Positions 9,456 to 18,120 of a DNA stretch of 64,000 nt are shown here, in pieces. The DNA is from Berryella intestinalis. GTDB taxonomy: Bacteria > Actinomycetota > Coriobacteriia > Coriobacteriales > Eggerthellaceae. Position 1 is the stretch's first letter; every line of letters begins with the position of its first letter. The notes under the pieces are model-generated. The model did no database searches. It was given only the letters and a program-made list of their open reading frames with translations, and was not told where the DNA came from. Position numbers and translations under genes: made by a program. The stretch covers positions 1,116,001 to 1,180,000 of the forward strand of contig NZ_CP009302.1 of the NCBI RefSeq assembly GCF_000814825.1. The letters are read 5' to 3'.

Positions 9456-10322
9456 ATGACCTACCAAGTCTCTCGCCGCGGATTCGCGAAGATCGCCGGA
9501 ATCAGCGCCGCCGGGGCCGCGCTTGCCGGATTCGGCCTTATCGGCTGCTCCAGCGCCTCCAAAGACGCCAAGACCGCCGAGGGCGGCAGCAAGACCATCA
9601 AGATAGCCGCCAGCCCCACCCCCCACGCCGAGATCCTCAGCGGAGCGGTGAAGCCTTTGCTCGAGGAGAAGGGCTTCACGCTGCAGATCGACGAGTTCAA
9701 CGACTACGTCCAGCCCAACCTGGCCGTCCAGGAGGGCGAAGAGAACGCCAACTACTTCCAGCACCAGCCCTACCTCGATAACTTCAACAAGGAGAACGGC
9801 ACCGATCTGGTAAGCGTCGCCGCGGTCCACTACGAGCCTTTCGGCCTGTACGCCGGCAAGAAGAAGTCGCTGGCCGATCTTTCCGCAGGAGACCAGATCG
9901 CCGTCCCCAGCGACGCTACCAACGAGGCGCGCGCCCTGCTGCTCTTACAGCAGGAGGGCATCATCAAGCTCAAGGATGGCGCGGGCATCGAGGCGACGGT
10001 GAACGACATCGCGGAAAACCCCCTGAACCTCTCGTTCAAGGAGCTCGAGGCCGCGCAGGTGTCCCGCTCGCTCCAAGACGTCTCCATCGCCGCCATCAAC
10101 GCCAACTACGCCATCGAGGCCGGGCTGAGCGTGTCGAAAGACGCGCTGGCGGTGGAAAGCGCCGAGGGCAAGGCAGCTTCCACCTACGCCAACATCCTGT
10201 GCGTGAAGAAGGGCAGCGAAAACGACGAGGGCATCAAGGCTCTGGCAGAGGCGCTGCGCTCCGACAAGGTCCGCGACTTCATCAACGCGACGTTCGACGG
10301 AGCCGTTCTGCCCGTCTTCTAG
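9456..10322 (+). CDS. metQ: MetQ/NlpA-type methionine-binding lipoprotein, orphan
   Basis: 288-aa ABC substrate receptor of the NlpA/MetQ family, which normally binds methionine. The N-terminus combines a twin-arginine-like SRRGF (residues 6-10) with a lipobox LIGC (Cys31). The family core follows: KIAASPTPHAEIL, then NYFQHQPYLDNFNKENG, then HYEPFGLYAGKKKSL, then QIAVPSDATNEARALLLLQ. A GGGAAAGGAA ribosome site precedes ATG 9456. No metN ATPase or metI permease is adjacent, so it must use a transporter encoded elsewhere, or act only as a binding lipoprotein. A strong terminator follows. Exact ligand unproven. Confidence 0.85.
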   Translation: MTYQVSRRGFAKIAGISAAGAALAGFGLIGCSSASKDAKTAEGGSKTIKIAASPTPHAEILSGAVKPLLEEKGFTLQIDEFNDYVQPNLAVQEGEENANYFQHQPYLDNFNKENGTDLVSVAAVHYEPFGLYAGKKKSLADLSAGDQIAVPSDATNEARALLLLQQEGIIKLKDGAGIEATVNDIAENPLNLSFKELEAAQVSRSLQDVSIAAINANYAIEAGLSVSKDALAVESAEGKAASTYANILCVKKGSENDEGIKALAEALRSDKVRDFINATFDGAVLPVF

Positions 10323-10382
10323 GCGAAGCGGCGTTTCGCCGGCTCCAGCGAGCTGCGAACAGCCCGCCCGTTCAAACGACCC

Positions 10383-10425
10383 GAAGAGGTGCCGGAGCGC
10401 GATCTCCGGCACCTCTTCCCTTTTC
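10383..10425 (+). terminator. Terminator after the metQ-like gene
   Basis: A perfect 15-bp stem (GAAGAGGTGCCGGAG, 10383-10397, pairing with 10404-10418) with a 6-base loop is followed by CCTTTTCC. The T-run is short but the stem is strong. Confidence 0.7.
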
Positions 10426-10437
10426 CGCATGTTCCAC

Positions 10438-10493
10438 GCATTTTCCCGTTTTGCTTACGCAACGCGCTATGATTAAGCAAAGCGGGAAAATGC
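10438..10493. promoter_or_regulatory. Long inverted repeat upstream of the 178-aa protein
   Basis: Arms of 20 bases (10438-10457 and 10474-10493) match at 19 of 20 positions and flank a 16-base centre that contains TATGAT, a good -10 hexamer (10468-10473). It ends 25 bases before ATG 10519. It could be an operator spanning the promoter or a structured leader. No T-run follows, so it is not a normal terminator. Confidence 0.5.
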
Positions 10494-10518
10494 GGCAGAA
10501 CCGAAGGGGGGTGGGACA

Positions 10519-11055
10519 ATGAGGCGGCCGACTTTCGAGCGCTGGGCCAAGCGGGAAGCCCTCCGCGCTGCGAACGCCCGGGCATTCAGCTTCAAGAATC
10601 TCGCCGGAGCGCTCCAAGACGGATGCACCGCCCTCAAGGCGCCGCTGTTCCTGTACGCCTACGAAACCGACGACCTCGACCGGCTTTTTCGCTACATACG
10701 CGACGACTCTCTGATCGAGGAGTTCAAGCGCGTGGAAAACGTGCTGGGCGGCCGGCCCGCCGAGAAGCTCGCCTTGCGCGGAACCCCGATGCGCTTGCTG
10801 CCGTGCGAATACCAGGCATGCTTCGACGCCTTCTCCCTCGCCTTTCGCGCCCCCGAGCGGCTCGAGGCCGAAAAGCGGGCCCTATGGGAGAAGACGGTGA
10901 GCGCGCAGCGGCGCAAGGACATCCCCAACAGCGCGGTGTACCAGCGGCTGCGCCTCAATCCCGGCAACGTGAACTCCTACCTCAAAGACGGCGCCGTCGA
11001 AAAACTCTCCTTGGAAAATGCGCGGATTATCTTAGAATTCGTACTGGATTACTGA
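10519..11055 (+). CDS. Hypothetical protein with C-terminal HTH-like region
   Basis: 178 aa, not recognised. It is soluble, with no signal or membrane segment. The last 47 residues (132-178), including SAVYQRLRLNPGNVNSYLKD and ENARIILEFV, look like a helix-turn-helix repressor-type DNA-binding domain with a recognition helix around NPGNVNSYLK. The N-terminal 130 residues are Arg/Glu/Leu-rich with no motif I know. ATG 10519 follows AAGGGGGGTG. The long inverted repeat directly upstream fits an autoregulated DNA-binding protein, but that is inference. The EamA-type gene follows 40 bases later and may be co-transcribed. Confidence 0.7.
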   Translation: MRRPTFERWAKREALRAANARAFSFKNLAGALQDGCTALKAPLFLYAYETDDLDRLFRYIRDDSLIEEFKRVENVLGGRPAEKLALRGTPMRLLPCEYQACFDAFSLAFRAPERLEAEKRALWEKTVSAQRRKDIPNSAVYQRLRLNPGNVNSYLKDGAVEKLSLENARIILEFVLDY

Positions 11056-11095
11056 GCCCCGGCCGCACATCCGGCCCGTCCGGTAGGATTCGCCC

Positions 11096-12061
11096 ATGTC
11101 GCTTCACACCAAAGGTATGGTCTGCACCCTCGCGGGAGCCGTGCTCTGGGGCTTTTCCGGCGCGTGCATCCAGTACCTGCTCGACGACGTCGGCCTGGCC
11201 CCGCTTGCGCTCACATCCATCCGCACGCTCATAGCCGGCGTCCTGTACGCCGTGCTCATCTACACCACCCAGCACGACAAGCTCGCCGCGCTCTCCCGCG
11301 ACCCGCGCTCCATCGGGAGGATTATCGTGTTCGGGGTTTTCGGGCTGTTCTGCAACCAGGCCTCGTACGCGATCGCCATCGGATTCACGAACTCGGGGAC
11401 CGCAACCGTGCTCTCGAGCCTCAGCATCGTGCTCGTCATGATCGTGACCTGCACCCTGTACCGCAAGCTCCCGCGCCTGCAGGATATCGGCGGGTTGGTC
11501 TTGGCCATGGCGGCCACCTTCTTCATCGCCACGAAGGGCGACCCGTCCGTGCTCTCGATTCCCGCTATCGGGTTGTTCTGGGGATTCATGAACGCTGTGA
11601 CCGTTACGTTCTACGTCATGTTCCCCCGCAAGGTGATGGAGCGCTACGGCTCGGTCATGGTGATCGGAGGCGGCATGCTCACCAGCGGCGTGTTCTCGAC
11701 GCTGGTCGTCATCGTGCTGAGCGCGCTTGCGGCCAACGGCGTCGAGTCGTCGATGTTTCCCGTCACCATACCGCCGATCAGCCTGAAGTTCGTCGTGGGG
11801 ATCATCGTGATCAGCGTGGTGGGCACCTTCGCCGCCTACGGGCTGTTCCTCCACGGCGTGTCGATCGTCGGGGGCGTGGAGAGCACCATGCTGGGAGCGG
11901 CCGAGCCCGTGAGCGCCACGGTGTTTCCCGCCATCTTGCTGGGGACGGTGTTCGTGTGGGCCGACTGGCTGGGACTGATGCTGATGCTGGGAACCATCGT
12001 GCTCGTGGGCCTTCCCTCCAAGCGCATCCCCCGCACCACCGAGCCCGAACCCCAACCGTAG
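11096..12061 (+). CDS. EamA/DMT-family transporter
   Basis: 321-aa integral membrane protein with about ten predicted helices in two EamA repeats (roughly residues 8-145 and 155-312). Drug/metabolite-transporter features are visible: GAVLWGFSGACIQYLL near the N-terminus, SGTATVLSSLSIVLVM at the end of the first repeat and ESTMLGAAEPVSATVFPAIL in the second. Family members export amino acids, metabolites or drugs; the substrate is not predictable. ATG 11096 lies 40 bases after the 178-aa protein gene. Confidence 0.87.
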   Translation: MSLHTKGMVCTLAGAVLWGFSGACIQYLLDDVGLAPLALTSIRTLIAGVLYAVLIYTTQHDKLAALSRDPRSIGRIIVFGVFGLFCNQASYAIAIGFTNSGTATVLSSLSIVLVMIVTCTLYRKLPRLQDIGGLVLAMAATFFIATKGDPSVLSIPAIGLFWGFMNAVTVTFYVMFPRKVMERYGSVMVIGGGMLTSGVFSTLVVIVLSALAANGVESSMFPVTIPPISLKFVVGIIVISVVGTFAAYGLFLHGVSIVGGVESTMLGAAEPVSATVFPAILLGTVFVWADWLGLMLMLGTIVLVGLPSKRIPRTTEPEPQP

Positions 12062-12259
12062 GGTCGACGTCGCCGCGTCCCGCGAAACCGCTCGCTGGCC
12101 TCGCGGGAATGCGATCGTGCATCGGACCGGGCTTTGCGCTAGAATTCCCTATGGTTCGGAGGCTAGTTTCTGCTGTCGCTTCCCTTTCTGCATCGAGAAC
12201 GCCCCTTGCGTCGGGCGCGCTTGTTCGCGTGTCCCCTCGGACAATCTGAAAGGATCCTC

Positions 12260-13207
12260 ATGAAGCCGTACCGCAAGCTTATCTCCATCCTCGCCGCGGC
12301 GTGCCTTGCCGCTTGCGCCCTCGCAGGATGCTCGACCGCCTCGAATCAGAGCGGGCAGCCCTCCGAGAAGGCCCCCGAAACCCAGTCGTCTATCCTGTTC
12401 TGCGGGTCCACCTCGCTCTACCCCATCATCTCGTCTTTGGCGTCATCGTTTACCGAGCAGTACACGACCTGGGACAAGGTCGACCCGTCCCTTCCCGCCG
12501 AAAACATCTCCGTCTACGTCGCACCGGGCGGGTCCGGTGTCGGCGTCGGCGCCGTCACCGATGGAACCGCCGACTTCGGCATGGTCGCCCGCGACATGAA
12601 AGACGGAGAGATCTCGGCCCTCGGCGCCGACTACCGCTCGTTTGTCGTCGCGCACGACGCCCTTACCGTCTCCATCAACTCCCAGAACCCCCTTGCGCAG
12701 GTGAAAACCGACTTCGATACCGACACCATCCGAAAGGTTTTCTCCGGGGAGATATCGACCTGGGACCAGCTCGACCCGTCCCTTCCCACCGAGAAGATCA
12801 ACGTGTACATCCGCGACCTCTCCGGAGGGGCGTACGAGGTGTTCCAGAAAACGGTGATGGGAGACAGCAAGGTCTCTGACAGCGCCACCCAGTCCGCTTC
12901 GATGACCGAGCTGGCCACGAACATAGCGAACGATCCCTGGGCCATCGGATACGCCGGGTTCGGAGCCTACAACAAGGTGAACGCCAAGGGCGCCGCGCTC
13001 GTCGCGCTGAAGGTGAACGGCGTCGAATGCACGCAGGACAACATCCTCTCGGGCGCCTACACCATTCAGCGACCCATCCAGTTCGTGTCCGGATCCGAGA
13101 TCTCCCCGACCGAGCAGGCATTCATCGACTATATCTTCTCCGAGGCCGGATACGCCGCCGTCGAAGCGAACGGGTACATCCCCGCGTTCTCTCCGAATTC
13201 CCGTTAA
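12260..13207 (+). CDS. pstS: Phosphate-binding PstS-like lipoprotein
   Basis: 315-aa PstS-type phosphate receptor. ATG 12260 (after AAAGGA) starts a signal peptide ending in lipobox LAGC (Cys24). The mature protein has the anion-binding pattern: SILFCGSTSLYPIISSL, then VAPGGSGVGVGAVTDGTADFGMVARDMK, then VFSGEISTWDQLDP. It begins a pstS-C-A-B operon. Odd feature: a 54-base block is nearly repeated inside the gene (12467-12520 and 12758-12811), giving two copies of a TWDxxDPSLPxExIxVY segment; only the second sits where PstS proteins usually have it. A TAGAAT -10-like box lies at 12140-12145. No phoU or phoR is nearby. Confidence 0.87.
   Translation: MKPYRKLISILAAACLAACALAGCSTASNQSGQPSEKAPETQSSILFCGSTSLYPIISSLASSFTEQYTTWDKVDPSLPAENISVYVAPGGSGVGVGAVTDGTADFGMVARDMKDGEISALGADYRSFVVAHDALTVSINSQNPLAQVKTDFDTDTIRKVFSGEISTWDQLDPSLPTEKINVYIRDLSGGAYEVFQKTVMGDSKVSDSATQSASMTELATNIANDPWAIGYAGFGAYNKVNAKGAALVALKVNGVECTQDNILSGAYTIQRPIQFVSGSEISPTEQAFIDYIFSEAGYAAVEANGYIPAFSPNSR
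12467..12811 (+). repeat. Duplicated 54-base block inside pstS
   Basis: 12467-12520 and 12758-12811 share CCTGGGAC, an uninterrupted TCGACCCGTCCCTTCCC and CCGA in the same reading frame. They encode TTWDKVDPSLPAENISVYV and STWDQLDPSLPTEKINVYI. This is too similar at DNA level for chance and suggests intragenic copying or conversion. Confidence 0.7.
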
Positions 13208-13312
13208 CGGGCTTTTGCTGAGAGAAAGGCGAGGCTCCCTCGAGGGGCCTCGCACACAGCCGTCTTCCGTCAGGACCGGGCACCACCGCCGTTAGGGGCC
13301 GTTCTCCCAACC

Positions 13313-14194
13313 ATGAAACCCTCGCTTTCAGAAAACGCAGCGCGCGCAGCCTTCACCCTTGCCGCATGGGTCTGCTTGGCCCTGCTCCTCTTCGTGGTGC
13401 TGTTCATCGCGACCGAGGCTCTACCCGCGTTCCAATCGACGGATCCGGCCGAGCTCCTGCTTTCATTCTCATGGCAGCCCATCGGGTTCACTGGCGAGCC
13501 GTCGTTCGGAATAGCCAACTTCGTCGCGGCAACGCTCCTCGTCTCGGCGCTGGCCCTCGCCTTCGCCTCGCTCATAGGCGTGGGAACGGCCCTTTTCCTC
13601 TCGTTTATAGCTCCGCGCGGGGTGCGCGGGGTCTCTCTCGCCGCTATCGAGATGCTTGCCGGCATCCCTTCGGTGGTCTACGGCTTCGTTGGGATAACGC
13701 TGGTCGTTCCGGTTTTTCTGAAAGCGGGAGTCCATACGGGGACCTGCGTCCTGGCAGCGTCCCTGGTGCTCGCAATCATGATCGCCCCTTACCTTGTTTC
13801 AACGCTGTGCGACTCCCTCGCGAAGAGGAAAGAGCGCTATCTCGATGCCGCCCTCTCCCTGGGAATCGATCGCTGGGATGCAATCGCGACCATCATCCTG
13901 CCGACGAGCGCCAAAAGCATAACCGTTGCGATGCTGCTCGCCTGGGGCCGCGCCATGGGCGAGACCATGGCCGTCATGATGGTGATCGGAAACGCAAACC
14001 TGTTCCCGCGTTTGCTGGGAAAAGCCGAGACCATACCCGCCCTCATCGCCTTGGAGATGGGAGGCGCACAGGCGGACTCCGCCCATTACCACGCGCTTTA
14101 TGCCGCTGCGTTCGTTCTGGTGTGCGCCCTGCTTGCCATCAACGTGGCAGGTAACCTCGTCAAAAGCCGCTTCGAGAAAAGCGGGGTGCTCTGA
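13313..14194 (+). CDS. pstC: Phosphate ABC transporter permease PstC
   Basis: 293-aa permease with about six membrane helices. The binding-protein-dependent-transport domain contains IEMLAGIPSVVYGFVGI and the cytoplasmic coupling segment YLDAALSLGIDRWDAIATIILP, followed by AWGRAMGETMAVMMVIGN, a near-canonical PstC signature. It partners PstA to form the phosphate channel. It lies 105 bases after pstS; a modest hairpin in that gap (13229-13253) may tune the pstS to pstC expression ratio. Its stop overlaps the pstA start. Confidence 0.92.
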   Translation: MKPSLSENAARAAFTLAAWVCLALLLFVVLFIATEALPAFQSTDPAELLLSFSWQPIGFTGEPSFGIANFVAATLLVSALALAFASLIGVGTALFLSFIAPRGVRGVSLAAIEMLAGIPSVVYGFVGITLVVPVFLKAGVHTGTCVLAASLVLAIMIAPYLVSTLCDSLAKRKERYLDAALSLGIDRWDAIATIILPTSAKSITVAMLLAWGRAMGETMAVMMVIGNANLFPRLLGKAETIPALIALEMGGAQADSAHYHALYAAAFVLVCALLAINVAGNLVKSRFEKSGVL

Positions 14195-15036
14195 TGATGC
14201 GATCGAAGGGCATCTTCGTCAAAACCTGGGCCCTGCTCGGCGCAACCGCGATGTTTCTGTCTGTCGGCGCGCTTTTCGCCTTCGTGTTCTGGAAGGGAGC
14301 TGTCGTCGTCGACGCCGACTTCCTCTTCTCGTCCCCGAAAGGCGCGGTCCTCGGCGAAGAGGGCGGCATCTACCCCGCCATCATCGGAAGCATCTGGTTC
14401 ACCGCGGGATCGGTGGTGATCGGAGGCGTTCCCGCTTTCCTCATCGCGGTGTACCTGGCCTTCATGCGCAACTCCGAAAAGGCAGAGGCGGCAGGGCAGC
14501 TCATCTTGCGGTGCGCCGCCGGAATCCCATCGATCGTTTTGGGGATGTTCGCGTACAGCCTGTTCGTGAAGGACCTCTCGTGGGGCCGCTCGATCCTTTC
14601 CGCCTCGATCGCACTCGGCATCATGATCATGCCCTACATCGAGACCCTCATCGAAAAGGCGTTTCGCGAAGTCCCTTCCCATATGATCGAAAGCTCGCGG
14701 GCCTTGGGATTCAGCCGTATGAAGATCCTCGGGCTCGTGATCCTGCCGATGTGCTCGGGAGAGATCGTTGCGGCCCTGATATTGGGAGCCTGCTTTTCAA
14801 TGGGCGCGACCGCCCCGCTGATCTTCACGGGCGGAGTCGCCTTCGCAAGCGCCCCGACCGACATGCTTCATCCCGCAATGGCGCTGCCGCTTCACCTCTA
14901 CCTCTTGGTTTCCCAGGGAGGAAGCAGCATCGAGGCGGCATACGGAACGGCCTTGGTCATGATGGTGCTGGTGCTTGCGGGAAACATCGTTGCCCGAACG
15001 CTTGCGCAAAGGAGCCGACCGAAATGGCGAACGTGA
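14194..15036 (+). CDS. pstA: Phosphate ABC transporter permease PstA
   Basis: 280-aa permease, the second half of the Pst channel. It has about six helices, with CAAGIPSIVLGMFAYSLFVKD, the coupling loop MIESSRALGFSRMKILGLVILP and a PstA-like ACFSMGATAPLIFTGG. ATG 14194 shares a base with the pstC stop (TGATG type), indicating translational coupling. The gene ends 13 bases inside pstB. Confidence 0.92.
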   Translation: MMRSKGIFVKTWALLGATAMFLSVGALFAFVFWKGAVVVDADFLFSSPKGAVLGEEGGIYPAIIGSIWFTAGSVVIGGVPAFLIAVYLAFMRNSEKAEAAGQLILRCAAGIPSIVLGMFAYSLFVKDLSWGRSILSASIALGIMIMPYIETLIEKAFREVPSHMIESSRALGFSRMKILGLVILPMCSGEIVAALILGACFSMGATAPLIFTGGVAFASAPTDMLHPAMALPLHLYLLVSQGGSSIEAAYGTALVMMVLVLAGNIVARTLAQRSRPKWRT

Positions 15037-15722
15037 TGAGAACCTGCGACCTGAGCGTATCCTACAACGGAACACCGGCCCTCGAGTCGGTATCCGTCTC
15101 GATACCCGCACGCGGAACGACTGCGGTCACAGGTCCTTCGGGCTGCGGAAAATCCACGCTGCTCAAATGCTTGAACGGCCTCATCGACGAGGATCCTTCG
15201 GCTCAGGTTTCGGGAGAGCGGTTCCTCGACGAGCGCCCGTTCGAATCCTGGAAGGCCAAAGACCTCAGGAAACGCGTCGGCCTGGTGTTCCAAAACCCGA
15301 CTCCGTTTCCCTTCAGCATCGAGAAGAATCTGACCTGCGTTGTTGCATATCACTCACCCAAGCGACCGGCCAAATCGGAGATGGACCGCCAGGTGCGCGA
15401 ACTGCTCGAAACCGTGGGGTTGTGGAGCGAGGTCCGCAACCATCTTGGGAAGAGCGCCCTCGAGCTGTCGGGCGGGCAGATGCAGCGCCTCTGCATAGCG
15501 AGGGCGCTGGCCGTGCAACCCGACGTCCTGCTTCTCGACGAACCCTGTTCGGCGCTGGACGCGCATTCGACCGAGATCATAGAGGATCTCGTCATGCGCC
15601 TGAGCCGTGATCGCGCGGTCGTGCTGGTCACTCACAACCTCGACCAAGCGCGCCGCGTCGCAGACCATGAGATACGCCTGAGAGCGGGTCGCGTTGCAAA
15701 AAACCGAGGGGGCGACCGCTGA
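15024..15722 (+). CDS. pstB: Phosphate ABC transporter ATPase PstB
   Basis: 232-aa ABC ATPase that energises phosphate import. It has Walker A GPSGCGKST, the PstB-style Q-loop GLVFQNPTPFPFSIEKNL, the signature and Walker B in LSGGQMQRLCIARALAVQ and LLLDEPCSALD, and the H-loop LVTHNLDQA. The open frame extends far upstream through pstA; ATG 15024 behind AAAGGAG is the true start. It is slightly shorter than the usual PstB (about 250 aa). No phoU follows; the operon stops at the hairpin at 15733. Confidence 0.92.
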   Translation: MANVMRTCDLSVSYNGTPALESVSVSIPARGTTAVTGPSGCGKSTLLKCLNGLIDEDPSAQVSGERFLDERPFESWKAKDLRKRVGLVFQNPTPFPFSIEKNLTCVVAYHSPKRPAKSEMDRQVRELLETVGLWSEVRNHLGKSALELSGGQMQRLCIARALAVQPDVLLLDEPCSALDAHSTEIIEDLVMRLSRDRAVVLVTHNLDQARRVADHEIRLRAGRVAKNRGGDR

Positions 15723-15732
15723 TCCGAACCCG

Positions 15733-15794
15733 GCTGAAACGACGACGTGCGCACCCGTAAACGAGGGTGCGCACGTCGCAAAAGGGGTTTCAGC
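15733..15794. terminator. Bidirectional hairpin between pstB and the wall hydrolase
   Basis: A perfect 14-bp stem (15743-15756 with 15765-15778) is enclosed by an outer 8-bp pair GCTGAAAC/GTTTCAGC (15733-15740 with 15787-15794). It sits between two convergent genes. T-runs are short on both strands, so termination is likely but not certain. Confidence 0.6.
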
Positions 15795-15834
15795 TGGCTT
15801 CAGTTCTGCTGGGAACCCGAGGGGGGCCGGCGCC

Positions 15835-17940
15835 CTACGAGAACGAGGGGGTCTCGAAGCCCAACCCGGAGTTCTCCATCGAGATGCCCTGGGACTTGTA
15901 CAGCGCCGCCATGGAAACGGCGATGCCGTTGGTCCACGTGGGCGACGTGGCGTACTGATGCTCCACTGCATCGGTCGAGGAGTTGTAGTTCCAGCGCATC
16001 TTGAAGATGGTGTTTTGCGGATAGCCGTTCCTCAGATAGTGCTCGCTGATCCATTTCGCCGCGCCCTTGATGCCGCGCTCGGGCGTGGTCCATCCCTGCC
16101 CGTGCGCATAGGATCCGCCGTTGTTCGGGTTGTCATCGAACGCGGCGATGCCGAAGAAGTTGTACGACCCCTCGGCTCCGGGGATCGTCCCCTGGGCGAA
16201 CTGCGAGCATCCCCAGGCGCTCTCGAGGCCGGCATGGCACAGCAGGTACACCTCGTTCACGCCGTACTCGCGGGCGGCGTCGATGATAGCCTGCCCCTGG
16301 CCGCGCAAAGTGGAGGTCACGTGGTACTGGCTTTCCTGGTACTGGACTATCCTATCGATGTAGCTGTTCAGCTGAGCGGCGGTGACGGAGCCCGAATAAC
16401 CGCCGGTGATCAGCGCATGCTGGTAGAAGAAGGCACTCTCGCCGAAGCGCGCGTTGGCGGATTTCTCGAACCCGGAGCTCACCTGGTCGCCCGAGAAGTA
16501 GGGATTCGCCTGCTGCTCGAGCTCAAGCATATGCGCAAACGAAGTGCCCACGGCAAACGAGCGCACGCCGCTGGTGGGAACCGAAGCGGGATCGTACGGA
16601 TCGGCCTGCCCGTTGAAGCGGGCAACAATCGAGCTCACCACCGACTCGGACACGGCCGCAGGGCCTCCGAACACGCGCACGCGGGCCACGTCGGAGCGGT
16701 GCTCGGCAGCCGCTTTGACGGTAGAGCGGAAATACTCGTCCACCAGCAGCAAGGGAGCCTGGGTCCTACCCTGGAGAACCGATCCCGCCAGTGCGTCGTA
16801 CGGGAGCTTGCCCGTGGAAAACGCCAGTGCGTCCCATCCGAAATTCTGGGTCGAGGTCGCCCATTCGGCGATGGCCGAGCTGGTGGAGTACTGGTCGTCG
16901 CCCGCGAGGCGCTCCACCGAACCGCCCGCTTTGCGGGAAAGCCCCGCAAGGTAATCCTCATCCTCCTGCGAGATGGCCGCGGTTCCGCCGCCGATCACCA
17001 CGTTTCCCAACACACCGGTGGAAAACGCCTTCGACAGCGCGGAGCGCTGCTCGGAGGTGAACCCGTCCACACCGTTCGCCAAGAAGATGGGCGCCCTGTT
17101 CGCAAACGCCACGGGCGACAGCGACAGCGCGTCGCCGAAACCGCGGGCCGTAGCGATGAATACCTGGTCGTTCGACCACAGGTCCTTTTCTTTTCCGTAA
17201 TTGTAGATGGCCATCTGCGTGCCGAAGCAGTCGGCTCCGCCCAGGCGCGTCACGGTCTTGCCCGCCGCACGCAGCTGGGTTTCCACTTCGGCGCCCACGG
17301 CGGCCGTCCCGCCCAGGATGACGATGTTGTGCGCGCCCAGGCGCTCGAGCTCGGCGGCGGTATCGCCGTCAAGCGAATCGAGCTGGGTGAACAGAATGGG
17401 GCCGAGCGCGCCGGCAAGCCCGCTTCCAGACAGCGCATCGATCCACGCATCGCCCGGGCCCGCCAGGATCGCGGTATCCGATCCGTCGGGATAGGCGGCC
17501 TTCGACTCCGCAACGGCGGTGGTGAACATCGTGTCGCCCTGGTAGCGCTCGACATCGGAGCGAGACGCCAAGTCCTGAGGCGAGAACGCGGAAGCGGAGG
17601 CTGCGCGCTCGCCCGAAGCGGCGAGGTCGTCCCCGGTCTCGGACAGGATGTCGTAGACGGGCTTCAGCGATTCCTGAAGCTGCTCTTCAGTCTGCGCAGA
17701 ACCGGTGAGGGGATCCTTCGCCGGGTCGACCGCTCGAGAAGGCGCATCCGTCCCGGGCGCAGCCTCGCTTGCCGCAGAGACGGCGTCCTGAGCGGGGACG
17801 GCCGGGCTTTCGGATGCGCCCGTCTCGGCGGCGAGCGCAACGGGGGGAAGCGCGCACGCCCCGACCAGGGACGCGGCGATGGCGCAGCGCACGGGGACGC
17901 GCGCGATCGAGGCAAGCACCTCGTTGTTCGTCATGTTCAT
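15835..17940 (-). CDS. Cell-wall hydrolase: CWB2 repeats plus glucosaminidase
   Basis: 701-aa secreted protein. A signal peptide (residues about 1-38, ending near VALAAE) is followed by a low-complexity linker. Three cell-wall-binding type-2 (CWB2) repeats span about 130-440, each with the DALSGSGLAG/ILFT and VILGGTAAV/VFGGPAAV pattern. A C-terminal glucosaminidase domain (about 480-690) contains HAGLESAWGCSQFA, where the Glu is the likely catalytic acid, and YNFFGIAAFDDNP. It should cleave peptidoglycan glycan strands at the surface, with CWB2 holding it on wall polymers as in clostridial CwlV/CwpV-type proteins. Ribosome site AGAAGGAAA precedes ATG 17940. It is a single-gene unit. Confidence 0.9.
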   Translation of the reverse strand: MNMTNNEVLASIARVPVRCAIAASLVGACALPPVALAAETGASESPAVPAQDAVSAASEAAPGTDAPSRAVDPAKDPLTGSAQTEEQLQESLKPVYDILSETGDDLAASGERAASASAFSPQDLASRSDVERYQGDTMFTTAVAESKAAYPDGSDTAILAGPGDAWIDALSGSGLAGALGPILFTQLDSLDGDTAAELERLGAHNIVILGGTAAVGAEVETQLRAAGKTVTRLGGADCFGTQMAIYNYGKEKDLWSNDQVFIATARGFGDALSLSPVAFANRAPIFLANGVDGFTSEQRSALSKAFSTGVLGNVVIGGGTAAISQEDEDYLAGLSRKAGGSVERLAGDDQYSTSSAIAEWATSTQNFGWDALAFSTGKLPYDALAGSVLQGRTQAPLLLVDEYFRSTVKAAAEHRSDVARVRVFGGPAAVSESVVSSIVARFNGQADPYDPASVPTSGVRSFAVGTSFAHMLELEQQANPYFSGDQVSSGFEKSANARFGESAFFYQHALITGGYSGSVTAAQLNSYIDRIVQYQESQYHVTSTLRGQGQAIIDAAREYGVNEVYLLCHAGLESAWGCSQFAQGTIPGAEGSYNFFGIAAFDDNPNNGGSYAHGQGWTTPERGIKGAAKWISEHYLRNGYPQNTIFKMRWNYNSSTDAVEHQYATSPTWTNGIAVSMAALYKSQGISMENSGLGFETPSFS

Positions 17941-18035
17941 GTGGTGTGTTTCCTTCTACGTTCGGCGAACAGGTCGGCCTATTGTAGCGGCACCCGAAAC
18001 CATCCTGGACGCGCTCCACACCAAAACCCGACAAT

Positions 18036-18052
18036 GTTCATCGTTGATGAAC
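18036..18052. promoter_or_regulatory. Small palindrome upstream of the wall hydrolase
   Basis: GTTCATC-GTT-GATGAAC (7-bp arms, 3-base centre) lies about 100 bases before the wall-hydrolase start, in the 180-base gap to the flavoprotein gene. It could be an operator; nothing else supports that. Confidence 0.3.
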
Positions 18053-18120
18053 GGACCCCGTGCGAGCGGGCGAAACGCCGCGGTGCCTGCAAGCGGGCCC
18101 CGCTTAAGCGAGGCGCATCC

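Noticed and set aside
13208-13312. Terminator between pstS and pstC
   Set aside because: The hairpin GCGAGGC/GCCTCGC is short, has no T-run, and the operon clearly continues into pstC; at most it attenuates.
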